64,000 bases of DNA from Cloeon dipterum (Eukaryota; Arthropoda; Insecta; Ephemeroptera; Baetidae): NCBI RefSeq assembly GCF_949628265.1, contig NC_088788.1:24600335-24664334 (forward strand). The letters are read 5' to 3'. The notes beneath the pieces are model-generated. The model had not been told where the DNA came from. It made no database searches and saw nothing but the letters and a program-made list of their open reading frames with translations. Within the stretch, counting starts at the first letter, position 1. Each line of letters opens with the position of its first letter. A program made the position numbers and the translations under genes. Below, in pieces: positions 11,436 to 23,098 of the stretch.

Positions 11436-13141
11436 TTATTCTGCGCTGACGTTGATGGAGGCTGCTGGTCGCCACATGAAGCCTCTCTTCAGGCTGTTGA
11501 AGGTGCCACCGGCGACCTTGAAGGTGATCACGCCAGTGGCAATCAGGACCAAGTAGATTCCAATCAGGGTGAGCACGTACTGTTGATACTGGTTGAGAAG
11601 CGTAATGCATGAAACTAGCAAGTGCGAGGCGATCACATAGACCACCTGCCAGATCACCCTGCGGTCCAGGGCAGAGAAGTAGATAACGCCCCAGAAGGTG
11701 TGTAACAGGATGAAGCACAGCGTGGTGGCGGCCGAGATCACTAGGAAGTACTCGGAGCCGCCGTTCAGGTCCATCGTGCCAGGACCAGCAGCGTCAGCCA
11801 GGACGTCAACCAGTGAAAACGCTCCACTCATCAATCCAAAGCCTAGGCCAGATACGTATGCTAAAACCTGGAAGTGGATAATTTTATAAATCAGGGCTTT
11901 GATCATAAAATATTTGAATTCTACACCCCCGTGACAACAGCAGAGTATTGTTTTCAAAGCTCGAGTAACAGTAGGGGTAATGCGGGTGTTCAGACTAAAG
12001 AGCTAAAGATCAAGTCAAAACGTAAATCCAGGAAAATTGAAGGAAGTGCTCCAATTCTGTTTATTTCTCCATAATAGGTCCATTGGTGGCTCTGTTTTTG
12101 AGAGATAAGATAGAACAAGGGATTTGAAATGTTCCATGTCCGGTCTGATACGCTCAGTTCTACTTTCAATTGATTATTTTCGAGTTCAAGGGTTTTTTTA
12201 CAACCCCCAAATTGCACTTAAAACACTGCCTGCGTGTGAAAGGCATACAAAATTTCCAAAACAAAGTGTTCAGCATATTGATACCTCTAGTTAAAGAGAT
12301 GAGAGTGAGAAGTCTGAAAAAATATCAATCTGAATAGCAATTTTTTTTCCCGTCCTAGCGGGAATTTTGAATTTACAGAATGATACCTCAAGTGCCTGTG
12401 CCTGGACCAATTGAGAATGACGTTTTAAGTTGAAATAAATTGGGATGAATTCCACAGTTGGAGGCGGTAATTTCCTGACTGTACAAGCAAAAATTAATAG
12501 AAAATTGCCACTTCCAACCAAGGATTTTTTTAACATTAAGTTGTTTTTCTGTTTTGAAGTTAACAACGTGCTCCTCGTATTTTCTTGGCATAGTCTCATG
12601 CCTAAAAAACGTTTACTTTAAAATGCTCCTCAAGTGCATTGAATTTTAAAATCTTCAGTTCGGTCCTTTGGAATCTGAAATTTTTCAACTGACAAAAATG
12701 AAGGTGTTCAGGAAAATTGATTGAGGGGTTAGCGTCAGCACCCTAAAAACGTTGGGGCGCAAAAGCTAATTTTTCAACCTCTTAAGGAATCACGATTAAA
12801 ATCAAGCTTTCATATTCCACCTGTCGATTGTTGTTGATGTGGGTGTCCTCTTCGGTGACTCTTCGCAAGCCAAACTCAGCCTTTCTTAGAAGGACGTAGA
12901 AGAAGAATCGGAAGAGCTCTTGGAAAAACACGGAGAACACCAGTCCAAATATAAGAACGTTCCTCAGGGGTATCACGATAAACCATAATATTGATGACAG
13001 CAATAAAGAGACTAGCCAGAAAAAGGCGCTTGCGATCATGATGATTATCCTTATTGGGTCTTTGGCAATTGTGATGGCGAACATTGCTACTGGAGGCCCA
13101 AACGCCAGGAAGGAGCAGCCGAAAAATTCCATGATCGTCAT
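11436..13141 (-). CDS. aph-1: Gamma-secretase subunit APH-1
   Basis: Multipass scaffold subunit of gamma-secretase, which with presenilin, nicastrin and PEN-2 cleaves Notch and other type I membrane proteins. Two coding exons, 13141-12821 and 11867-11436, give 250 aa, the usual size. The start MTIMEFFGCSFLAFGP corresponds to the conserved N-terminus. AFFWLVSLLLSSILWF and VFFQELFRF follow. Exon 2 opens with YVSGLGFGLMSG, the conserved GxxxGxxxG of TM4, then LLHTFWGV and ASHLLVS, which hold the two conserved membrane histidines. A 5'-UTR intron probably ends at about 13163 (polypyrimidine-AG before the leader). The 0.95 kb intron (11868-12820) shows no gene. Identification is firm. Confidence 0.96.
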
Positions 13142-14475
13142 TTTTGTAGATTTTAGAAGACTCTGTAAAAGAAGAGTGGGTGGGTGTTAGTCATTAGCGT
13201 GCGGCATTTTATGCACATTTTTTTTTAAAAACAGTGACTTGGTCAACTCCATTGGATGTAAATCAATCTATCATAACATACAAACGATACACACCGTTTC
13301 AAATGGTGGAATCCTTAACGAAACCGAACGTTTAATAATCTGTCACTTTTCTCTAGCTTATCTCTCCTCCCGAGTCCAGCCCTTTTCTATTCTGTATGAC
13401 AATTTCCGGGCTGTCTCTGTCTCTCGGTAAGTCCAAGATTTGATGCTGTGGATAGCAGATGGCAGCAGAGGTGATCAAAACAAAGGGGTGTGTCGCCTGC
13501 TGTTGCTGTCCAGCCTTTAATGAGATTGAAGTTCAACCTGCTGTGGCTTGGCCGGCTGTGCTCGTGAAAAGAAAAACGCCGGCTAGTTTACGGCTTCGCA
13601 AAATATTTTTCAGTAAAATGTGTTTGTGATAGACATAGAAAAACGGTAAAAGTGCAAAATTATTGTGATACAAAACTAAGATGAATGCCAGTTTGTTAAT
13701 ATGTTGAAGAATGTTTTTTTATTTTTGTTTTAATTTTTTGTCGCTGTCAAATATTTTTTTAAATATCGACAATCACATACATACTCGAGCCCCTGAACCT
13801 TTTGCTCTTTTTTGCACCTAAATCAGGTGCACTGCGCGCGGTGCAATAAAAATATGGTGCATTTAGATAAAATGAGAGAACCCTACTGTACCCTGTAGCC
13901 CCTATTATTCGTACCGAATTCTATATTCACAATGGTCTAAAGATGGAATTTTTCAACGTTTTCTGAATTTTTATTAAAGCTCCTAAATTAGGTGTGTCTT
14001 TAATTATGTATAGCGGCCTCCCGACTCATGTATTCGTATTAAATTTAGGTGGGAAGATATATCCACCCTTTTTAAATGTACATAACAAATGAAAATACAT
14101 AACACGTTCTTGTAGATTTTATTATTGTTACTTAATTTCATTAATTATATATTTGTTCACCTGGCTCCTCGTTGAACGGCTGAAAATAAGATTTAATTGT
14201 TCTTATATTATCTTCTCTTAATTATTTAATTTGATAAAATAGAATCATAAAAATGATTTATGGAAAAGCTACAGTTCTCGCCGACTTTACCGTTTGCACG
14301 CATCAAATCTGTTGTCCCTATACTAATAACATTGAAAGGCGAAAACTGTAAATTGGCGAGAACTGTAACTTTTCCAAAATAGCCATGTTTCTATTAAGAT
14401 TCATGTTTCTAACTGATACATCGTGTAATGCTTGATGTTGTTACAGAGTCGACACTACAAAACCAACAGGCTGAG
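13142..14475. other. Intergenic region upstream of aph-1 and the glucosidase II beta-like gene
   Basis: Divergent spacer. A likely 5'-UTR intron acceptor for aph-1 lies just upstream of its ATG. A probable acceptor (TTGTTACAG, ending 14446) precedes the next gene's start, so both genes seem to have untranslated first exons here. One small inverted-repeat element is listed separately at 14262-14375. Confidence 0.4.
14262..14375. mobile_element. Short terminal-inverted-repeat element (MITE-like), 114 bp
   Basis: The left end, GGAAAAGCTACAGTTCTCGC with one more C (14262-14282), is the reverse complement of the right end at 14355-14375 with a single mismatch over 21 bp. The interior is non-coding and the ends stop sharply. 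This fits a miniature inverted-repeat transposable element; family and target-site duplication were not determined. Confidence 0.6.
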
Positions 14476-15237
14476 ATGAAACCGCGGCAGAGAAAGCGTT
14501 GGATACGGATGAAATATGTTTTTGTAGGTGTAGTCATACTTGGAATGGCTTTCGTGTTTTGGCAATTTATCGGAGCTCATTACATAGCTCAACAGGAAAT
14601 ACTGGATCATGCTAAACAAGTATACCAAAATACTCTGCAGGAAGAGTAAGATCACCAATTGATTTCATATAATCTATACAATAATTATGATTTTTTAAAG
14701 GGTTCTGCAAAATTTTGCAATTCAAAAGAAAATTAATCTGCTTCGTGGATCTCGATTGCAAGACATAGTGCATTACAAACCGACCAAAGAAAAGAAATTC
14801 AAGTGCATTCAGTCAGGCCTTCTAATTGACTATATTAAAGTGAATGATGATTACTGTGATTGCCCTCGAGATGGGAGTGATGAACCAGGAACAAGTGCTT
14901 GCAGCGAAAATGGAAGATTTTATTGCACCTTCCACCAACGAGCATCTAAACCTGGTTTGTTTCTTGTGATTGCTCCACTAAAATATTTAATTTAAATCTC
15001 AGACGCTTGGATACCTTCTGGACGAGTAAATGATGGAATATGTGACTGCTGTGATGGTTCTGACGAATGGCAAAACATAACTGTTCCCACTCGACTGAGA
15101 TTTTCTGGTAAGATTCTTGAGATCCCGCTTTTCGAGATCTGTACTGAATTTATTTCTTTGTTCTATTCTCAGAAGATGACCAGAGAAGGTTTAAAGTTTT
15201 TCAGGCACCATGCACTTTTAAGTGTTTTGATGACTAG
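14476..15237 (+). CDS. Membrane-anchored protein with glucosidase II beta N-terminal (PRKCSH-type) domain
   Basis: Four exons, 14476-14645, 14701-14954, 15003-15107 and 15173-15237, give 197 aa. A basic N-terminus (MKPRQRKRWIRMK) precedes one membrane segment at about residues 14-34, predicting a type II ER/Golgi protein. The rest holds two LDL-receptor-A-like calcium-binding repeats typical of the glucosidase II beta N-terminus: VNDDYCDCPRDGSDEPGTSAC and VNDGICDCCDGSDEW. The mannose-6-phosphate-receptor homology domain and the acidic/coiled-coil part of true glucosidase II beta (about 530 aa) are absent, so this is a short relative, not the canonical subunit. Function unknown; possibly ER quality control. 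An ATG at 14428 is open upstream but lies before a strong splice acceptor, so 14476 is preferred. Confidence 0.85.
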
Positions 15238-15799
15238 AAATTTGCTGTTATGCTATAATTTGCTTGTTATATTATAATAAAATTTCCATTATCATTGTCA
15301 CCACAGAATTGCTTAAAGTTAATCAGTTGATAGCTGGAGTACCCCCATGATCCATGTTAGTTAAACTGCAAATAATTAGCAGTGTGAAATTGGGATTATT
15401 TGCTAAAGCGTTGAGTATTTCTAAACTTGCAAATTTTGGATGTGAATAGATGCGTGGTTCACGATAGGTAAAACCTGTACTTTCTCACAATAATGTATGA
15501 GATTAGGTGACTGACTTAAGTATGCATCTATTAACACGTACATACAAAAATGTGTAATATCATTATGCAATAAGAACGAAGCCAAAATAGATATTATGAA
15601 ATAAAAAATTGCCATTTTGTCTTATTTATAGTTAAATTGTAATCATTTATATAGCTACAAAAATGATGAATGAGCATCCTCTTCTGTCAATCCTGAACAT
15701 AACTTGTCCAATATATGTACAGCGCAAACCTGAAAAAAATAATTTTGATACCAATGTCAGCACAATTACTCTACAAATGTTTTCACCTCAAATTAAAGT
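15238..15799. other. Convergent 3' intergenic region
   Basis: Lies between the stops of two facing genes. No exon or repeat recognised; short antisense open frames here look random. Confidence 0.4.
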
Positions 15800-16018
15800 T
15801 TAAGGATTTAGTTCTTCTAGTTTTTCCCTTCCTTCTGCTAAAAGTTGTTTTTGCAGTTCCAATTCTTTCAATTTCTGTTGTGGCCGTATGATGCTGAAGT
15901 ATCTTTCGGCTTTCATGCCAATCATATAGAGGCCGTAAAATGTCATTCCAACACAAGTAACAACGAAACCCTTGTGGAATAGATCAATAAAGGCGCTAGC
16001 CTTAGGCGTCCGACGCAT
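15800..16018 (-). CDS. Small single-pass membrane protein, COX14-like
   Basis: Intronless 72-codon reading frame. A short N-terminal part (MRRTPKASAFIDLFHKG) leads into one membrane segment (VVTCVGMTFYGLYMIGM, about residues 18-36), then KAERYFSIIRP and a charged helix ending EKLEELNP. Order and size resemble COX14, a small mitochondrial inner-membrane factor needed for early cytochrome c oxidase (COX1) assembly, whose pattern is a K-F motif, a YG-containing helix, then R-x-Y-x-YF. The match is by pattern only. Other tiny mitochondrial membrane proteins cannot be excluded. Composition and a clean start and stop argue that it is real. Confidence 0.55.
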   Translation of the reverse strand: MRRTPKASAFIDLFHKGFVVTCVGMTFYGLYMIGMKAERYFSIIRPQQKLKELELQKQLLAEGREKLEELNP

Positions 16019-17112
16019 TTTTATACAAATTGTTTGATTATTGTCAAGAATAAAGATATTAATTCTTTCTCGTGCAAAGAAATGCAGGAAAATGGAATAT
16101 GAATGTAGCTAGTTGCCTCACAAGTTCACAACATCAGAAATTCAGAACGGCCCCGCCTATTTCCACAAAATATACAAGATAGCCAACCAAACAATAATCA
16201 TCATCTTCTATGTCACCACTTTGTACCCTTTTTACGGTTCTTAAAATGTACCAGGTACCAGTGCACTTTTTTTTACCAATCCCTATGCTTTTTGTTAACT
16301 AGCCCGCCTGAAGCAACTGACCAAATAAAAAAGTTGAAAATTTTATAAGAGAATGTGGTCAAAGCGCAGGAGTTTGACAAGGAACTGAAAGAGTATAAGT
16401 AGTACATTAGGAAACAACAATTATTATTGGTGTTATCTTATTATAGCACATAATCCATTCTAGGCGGAACAGGGTCTTATCTAAGAATCGATAGTTTAAG
16501 TTTAAAATATTTTTGGCGTTATGCTCATTGTAAAACCAAATAATATAAATATATAATAGATTCTTATTTTTCTCTCTCAAGGACTGATCCCAAGCTAACC
16601 TTCACCATTAAGTAAAAAATTGTCTCCAAATCAATTTCTATATTTTTTATTTCAAAATCATGGATAAAGTTTTCGCGCATAATTATTTTAAGATTTCACA
16701 CTTTTATTTTTGTTATTTACAATACCGCACTTAAGAAAACAACTATTGATGCCAACATAATGAAATGTAGTAGACGCTTTCCGCTCACTTAACACTTCTT
16801 GGTCTCTGATAGGAAAAATAATCAATATTTAGTATGCCCTATTCTACCGAGAAGTGTGAGTTGGTTGAAAAGTGTGAGTCCTCCATACATGCTACTTATG
16901 TGTTTGTCAAGATTACAGTTGAATTCAAATTTACACGCAGAGCAAAATGCAAGAATATGCAACAGCAAGAATATCCTTAATACTTAAAATATAATCTTTT
17001 CCTTCACAATCCATCTCATTTAAGCTGAACACATATCCCATATAATGAAAGAATAAGCAGACCTCAATTATATTTTTAAACCCTATAATATGAAGACGAG
17101 CGCAAGTTTATA
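16019..17112. other. Intergenic, no gene seen
   Basis: Lies between the COX14-like start and the 3' end of the zinc-finger gene. It contains one short copy of the GAGAAGTGTGAGT repeat family (listed separately). Nothing else is recognised. Confidence 0.4.
16766..16887. mobile_element. Short copy of the ACTCACACTTCTCG inverted-repeat family
   Basis: Contains CCGCTCACTTAACACTTCTT at the left and CGAGAAGTGTGAGT (16848-16861) followed by AGTGTGAGTCCTCCATA at the right. The right end matches in reverse the outer ends of the 54-60 kb element (TATGGnnGACTCACAC). The interior (TGATAGGAAAAATAATCAAT...CCCTATTCTA) is alignable to the copy at 22973-23098. Non-coding, MITE-like. Confidence 0.55.
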
Positions 17113-20100
17113 TTATCCCACCTGTTTGAGTCCTCCAAGAGGTAGTGAGTTGGCAAGAGCTTCTACAGCTTGCGTTTTCTTTTGACCACAAGGACCGCAT
17201 GTCTCACTATATGTAGTACAATCAGCATGAAGCCACTTCTTACACTCAATGCACTCGATCCAATCAGACTCCTTGGTTGTCATATAGTATGGTTCCAGGC
17301 AAATCAAGCATGGGACAGAATCATCTGAAACATAAAGATCAATTAATTGCAAGCTTTCCCCCAAGTATGTGCATAATATTATTAATATTCTCAATTTGAG
17401 ATTAGTTTATCTTTACCGGGATGGGCAACTTATAGCAAGCAACTCTTGTACTAAATATCATCACAAATAAATAGCATTTAAATGGAATTATGAGGCCAAG
17501 TCCAGAAAAGGACACCTAATGTTTTAATTATTGTTGCCATAAAAAATTGTTTTCCATGATACTTTCCTAAATGAATAACATTTAATATCAGTATATTGCT
17601 AAATATTCTTGTTCTTTTGATAAGACTTCAGTAAATTCAAGAAAGGTTCCAAAATCGTGGTGATTGTGGCCATTACAGAGCATGTTCAGTACAGAAAATT
17701 AACTTCAGGAAAAACGAATCAATATTGAGTAGGCTGTTCTGATACTATTAATAATTTTGCAGTAATTAACAGCAGCACTCTAGTTTGTAAGCTTAGGTTA
17801 AATATTAAATGATATCTTACTAAAGAAAAAAATGTTAAAAATAGATAGCATACCATTCACATCATGTTCAACAAAGTGATTCTTGTTCATGCTGTTGTTG
17901 CTGCTACAACTTGGTACAGGCGGCAATTCAGATTTGGAAGTTCCTGAGCAACCTAGAAATCATAAAATACGTCAGTTATGAATGATCAGAAAATATCGAA
18001 AGAGAAAATTAAAAAGATATTTAAGGCAAGAAATAACAAAGCAAAATAACAAAGGATCACCTTTGCGTGTTTTCTTGACGCGCTTGTCAACTGCAATTAG
18101 AGTTAATTTTTAGCTCACTCAACATAACATCCAAAAATTTGGAACAATATACCTTTCTCTTCATTGTAGTCAATCACACTCTTTCTTCTTCTTGTTTTCT
18201 TAGGCTTACTTAGTATTGGATCATTATCTTCAGGGATGTAGAGAACCATGTTGACTACATTTATTTTATTGCACCTAAGGGCGTCAATGCCATGCACATT
18301 CTCCACGTGCTTCTCCACTCGCTCCTTTTTCAGCTGCAGCCAGTTGCAAACGGGACACACGTAGCCAGGAATAAAGTTGGCAGATTTTGGCTGAGGGAAC
18401 ACTTCTAATTCAATTGGGCTGGGGGTTGACCCATGCTTGACGGAATGAAGCTTCGCCCAGTGAGCTTGGAAATTCTTTTTCTCAGGGAAAGTGAAGTTAC
18501 ACTCGGAGCAACAATAGTTGTATTCTCCTGTGTGGAAGCTGACATGGTCCTTAAATGTGCTTAAACACTCCAGCTGCGTCGGACAAAGGCGACACCTGTA
18601 GTTTCCCTCCATCGGGGGCTGAATATCAACTTCCAACAGAGCTTGTTGTAAATCAGTTGGAGAGAATCTTGAGATCAGGACCTGAAAATATTTCTGAAGT
18701 TTATTTCCGGCATTTAAAAAGTAAAATTGAATCTTAGCATTTTTTAGCCAGTTCTACGTACAACCTCTCTAGATGTACGAGTGATTTAAACGCAAGAACT
18801 TGGCATATCAATAGTTGTTGGATTAGTTGGTGGAGGTCTCATCCATGCAACTTTAAGACAGTGGTTGACTCTACGGCTGAAGCTGAATCATAGTCCGGCC
18901 GCTAAGCACTAAGCATTTTTGCAAGCGGCGGCGCGGCTCAAAAATTTTCGAGTTTAATAGCAGTGTTTAATGGCTTGAATGCTTAGAAAACTATTAATTC
19001 TTCCATACTATAAAACTTTATTAGCTTGTAATTACAGGTGGCTGGCGTTTCGCGCCTTGTATTTAAAGTGAGACTGTGCTGCTGAACTGCACTACCGGGC
19101 AGGTTGCATAACAATTAATTTTCTTACTCCTGCATAGATACCGTAATGAGGTGTGGGAGAGGAATTACGCTATGCACTTGAGTGTTAATGAATGCGCAAA
19201 ATTTAATATATTTCAATTACCAAATTTGAATATTCAATAAGAAATATTATAGCTTAGTTGGCAAAGAAATTTGAATAATAACCAATAAAATGAAACAAAT
19301 ATGGCAGAAAATTTTGATAAAATTGTGGTTAGTTAGACATAAAAACCAAGTGAAGCTTGCATAATAATTTCATTATTTTAATAAGAATAATTATACTGAC
19401 ATGCTTTTGTGATTTAACACATCGCAAGAGTGGCCTTGATATTCATATGAATTATTTGTACTTGAAAATAGTGATAACAAAATGTCAGGTTCCAAAACTA
19501 TGGGGGCAAATATATTTAATGACAAATTATTAGCACTTACCTCTGATGTTGGGTGTTTCTCTTTGTAATGCTTTGTGATGAACTTGTAGGAATGTTTGCA
19601 GATGAGGCATTTAGTCTTATCCTCATTTGTCACACAATAGTAGTAACCAATATCATGCAAGTGCTTGATATGGTTGGTTAGCCCAGCAAGTGGCTCTTTG
19701 GTTTGCTCCAGGACAATCTTAGGACTGGCTTGATTCACACAACTGGGATCCTTAGCTGGAGTTTGGTTTTGGTTTACTAACAATGGTGCAGGTTTCTTTA
19801 ATATTCCCTTGAGAGGCCTAGGAGGGCTTCCAGATGGTTGAGATCGTTGAGAAGATGATATTGGGCTAGTATAGCTTAGCGAGATGGACATCAACTTCTC
19901 ATAGCTGAACGGAACCTTGTCTACGTTATTGGGCCTGTTAACCTGTATGTTAAGATTTGTAAAATAGCTAAATAAATGTTTTTAATCAATGCACAAACCA
20001 GTGGTTTACTCCTTTGGGGCGAAACCTGATGAGTGGATGGCGCACTTACTTTGGCAGGTTGTGATCTTTTAACTGCTCCTGGAGATGGTTTCTCTTTCTT

Positions 20101-22242
20101 GCGCATTTTGTACTCTTCAGGGGTGATTTTCTTTCTAGATGAAGTAGGCTCATATAGTTGCTGTGAAGGCAAATTTACCAAGCTTTTCGGTGGCAAACAC
20201 TTGGAAACTGGAACCAAAGGGTGTTTGCTTAGTTCTCTATTGGGATGACAGCCGTCTTTAGTCATGGCCAATGGAGCATTGCCAAGCTGCAGGAACGAGT
20301 AAATGTTACTTGGCGGCTGCATTATAGGATTGTCTCTTGCTGGTGGTGCTGTCAGGTGACAACTATCTATGCCAATTCTAGCGGTGGAAGGCGTTGCTTT
20401 TTCCAGTGGCATCTCAGGCGTGTCAGAGATAGGAATATTACAGTCCTGTTCATCGTCAGTAGGCACAGTTGGGGAGTAATTGTTTGTCAGTGTCGAAGCT
20501 GGATCTGCACATTTGTTTTCTGGTCGCAATTGAAATTTGGCCTCCTGTTGATTGGGTTTTATAGATGCAGTTCCTTCTTGTTGCTTGCACTGCAATGAAT
20601 CATATATCTCCTCATCTGAGTCTCTCAAATCTATTAATTCAACCATGTTGGAGCAAGGGTAACTTTGTGTCATTTGAGACGCGCTGGCAAATGACAGCGG
20701 CACCATGCCAACAGGAAGCCCATGTGGAGAGCTACAAAATGTGAAATGAAGAAATTAGCCAAGTCAGACAAGAAAATTGAAATGGAAAAAGGATGGGTTT
20801 TAAAGCAGATATATTTGCATTTCAAAAATTCATGGTTTGTGGCAGTTCAAAAAGCACTTGGTTTTGTATTTCAATGGCTTACATAAGACTGTCTCTTTGT
20901 TTTGAGCAAGGGTTCAATCTCATCCAAGGTATATTTGAAACAAGATTTAATCTCATCTATACTTACATTAGAACATTAGCAGGCATAGAGAAAAAGCCTG
21001 AGTAGTTAGTCATCAACGCTGGTTGCTGGTTAGCTAAAGGCTAAAAAACAATATTAACAGCAAATAATACAGTATTACATGCAGACTCTCACCATTGCCA
21101 TGCTAGGCATCCATGCTTGCGGAAAGACAGCAGCATTGAAGTTGTTCATAGCCTAAAAGATATCCATTAAAATTGCAGAGCAGTTCTTTTAACTCAAGTG
21201 CGTACATTAGGATAATAGTCGTGGCTCATCAGACCACCAACTGGATTTAACGGCTGGTCCTCTAGCTTGAGCCACTTGCCTCTGCCAATAGGCTTTTCAA
21301 AGACCTGTGGTTTCGCACAGGTTATTAAAGTTCCATTTGCAGCAGCAGCAATAGCTTGCTGGTGATTTGGATTCTGTTTAAGCGCTTCAGCCTCCACATG
21401 ATCTCTTGCAGGTGGAAATAGTTCATCGATTTTTTTCTCAACACTGTTGAAAAATTAAAGTTTCCTTATTGGTCATAATATTGATTGATTTATACTTAGA
21501 TAGCAAAGATTGAAATCTTTCAACCAGGATCAAATCGTTGTCAATTTCAGATGATTTCCATAGCTCTTTCGATTGAGAGAGGAAATTGAAGCACATATCT
21601 TTCATCTCCTAAAAACAAAATAATCATTAACATGTGGAATGCTTGTATCAAAAGCGTGATTAACACTTCAAGCAACTGTTTCCTGTTTTTAAGTTTCATA
21701 CAAGCACTTCTTTCATTATGTTATGTTTATTAAGTTTTAACCAATCACTTTAAATTTAGGATAGCATTAAGTTCCGATATAATTGCTTCTACTAAAGGTC
21801 CTGACACTTTTAGTTTTGTTATATTTGGATGAAAATTGATATCTTTGATAATATTTCATTCAAATTTCACCACATAACTATATCTTTTGGTTTAAGAGGA
21901 CCAAAAAAGAATACCAAAATTTAAACATCATGTCTATTGCAAAAATTATGATCACACTGCATAGTTGTTGTCAACTGCTGGCAAAGTTTGCCTTTAACTC
22001 AATACATGAATAAATTATTAATTTAGATCAATGGTTACATTAATTTGCTTTAAAGTTTTACTACATCTGTTTAAATCTATACTTACTGAGAATTGTTTTT
22101 TATGCTCCGAGATAGCCGCATCATCTTTTAGAGTTGGATCATTTACAAAAGTTAAATACTGTTTTTCCAATTCGCCAGCTTTTTCTTGCAAATCGTTAGG
22201 CCTGATTCTGGTCAACGAGTCCATAGCAACTTTGCTGGTCAT
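17113..22242 (-). CDS. Zinc-finger protein, member A of an inverted paralogue pair
   Basis: Unrecognised family; probably a nuclear DNA- or chromatin-associated protein. Eleven coding exons join in phase: 22242-22087, 21608-21496, 21443-21206, 21152-21093, 21040-20967, 20731-19999, 19942-19541, 18681-18153, 18090-18061, 17952-17854 and 17324-17113, giving 881 aa. N-terminal 90 residues look helical. A conserved EKPIGRG box follows, then a low-complexity region with NMVELIDLRDSDEE, a textbook SUMO-interacting motif, and PSNIYSFLQ. CLICKHSYKFITKHYKEKHP (exon 7) is a C2H2-like finger. Exon 8 has C2H2 fingers (RCRLCPTQLECLSTFKDHVS, CCSECNFTFPEKKNFQAHW, CPVCNWLQLKKERVEKHVE). The last exon has a PHD/RING-like Cys-His cluster (CLICLEPY...WIECIECKKWLHADC...CGPCG). 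A GTGGGA donor just before the stop could extend the C-terminus. The paralogue at 25626-30315 has the same exon phases. Confidence 0.85.
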
Positions 22243-22667
22243 AGAACCTGTGGAAAACTTCTAGTATTTATATACATTCATTGTGGGTCTGAATTCAGAG
22301 TAAGGCTCAAAATCTGAAGTGTCCCCACTGTCCCCTCAAGTATCATTGGTCTTATTGGTAGTTAATACAATATTGACGTAATGAACAAATTCAGACCCAC
22401 CCACACTAACATACAGTATATACAATAACATTTAATTTTCTGATTAAGTGTAAGAAGGTAACAAATACATTTGAGGATTGGAAATTGTTAAAAAAGTGTA
22501 TAATATATTGAAAAGTTTGTTTTTGCCACCCCTATTTTTACATGGGATTCTAATTAGAACTGGCGAGATGTGTAACCAGGCAGAAACTGTAACTTTACCA
22601 TTGTTATTAATCAAATAGCGTCCAGGTACTTTGTTAGTCATTCAGTTAGTGACCAACATTATTATAT

Positions 22668-22822
22668 ATCGTCCTGGTCCCGGTAAAACTGCGCAACAAA
22701 ATTTGGGTGTTCAACAAACGCCCAAATTTTCATTGTCCAATTGATTGTTGACCTGTTCGTGCAACAAGGAAAGTCGCGTTTGGTTGTTGAAAGTTGCGCA
22801 ATTCTAACGGGACCAGGACGAT
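22668..22822. mobile_element. MITE-like element, CGTCCTGGTCCCGG family, copy 1
   Basis: Starts CGTCCTGGTCCCGGTAAAAC and ends with a near-complementary GGGACCAGGACG. Inner sequences TGCGCAAC and GTTGCGCA, and GTTCAACAA and TTGTTGAA, also pair. Non-coding, about 150 bp; related copies lie at 25073, 25413 and 26687. Confidence 0.75.
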
Positions 22823-22972
22823 AGTGTTGTTCTTGGCATAAACGAAATTTTGGCAATGAGGTCGTGGCCACTTATTGAATCTGGACGCTCATTGAGTCAC
22901 CACAATGACCAAGCAAAAATCACAATTATAGTTCACTCACACTTCTCGTTTTTCTCCTGTATATATTAACGT

Positions 22973-23098
22973 AAGGTGGATTCACACGTTCCGCTCACTT
23001 TACATTTTTCAGTCTGATAGGGAGAATCAATATTCATTCCCTATCCTATCGAGAAGTGAGAGTGTAAATGTGTGACTTCTATCAGTAAGGACCATCCA
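22973..23098. mobile_element. Short copy of the ACTCACACTTCTCG inverted-repeat family
   Basis: Contains TTCCGCTCACTTTACA, TGATAGGGAGAATCAATATT and CCCTATCCTATCGAGAAGTG in the same order as the copy at 16766-16887. A further single ACTCACACTTCTCG occurs just upstream at about 22937. Non-coding. Confidence 0.5.

Noticed and set aside
20033-20598. Plus-strand open frames opposite zinc-finger exon 6
   Set aside because: Antisense shadows of a real exon with better splice sites, phase and homology to the paralogue.
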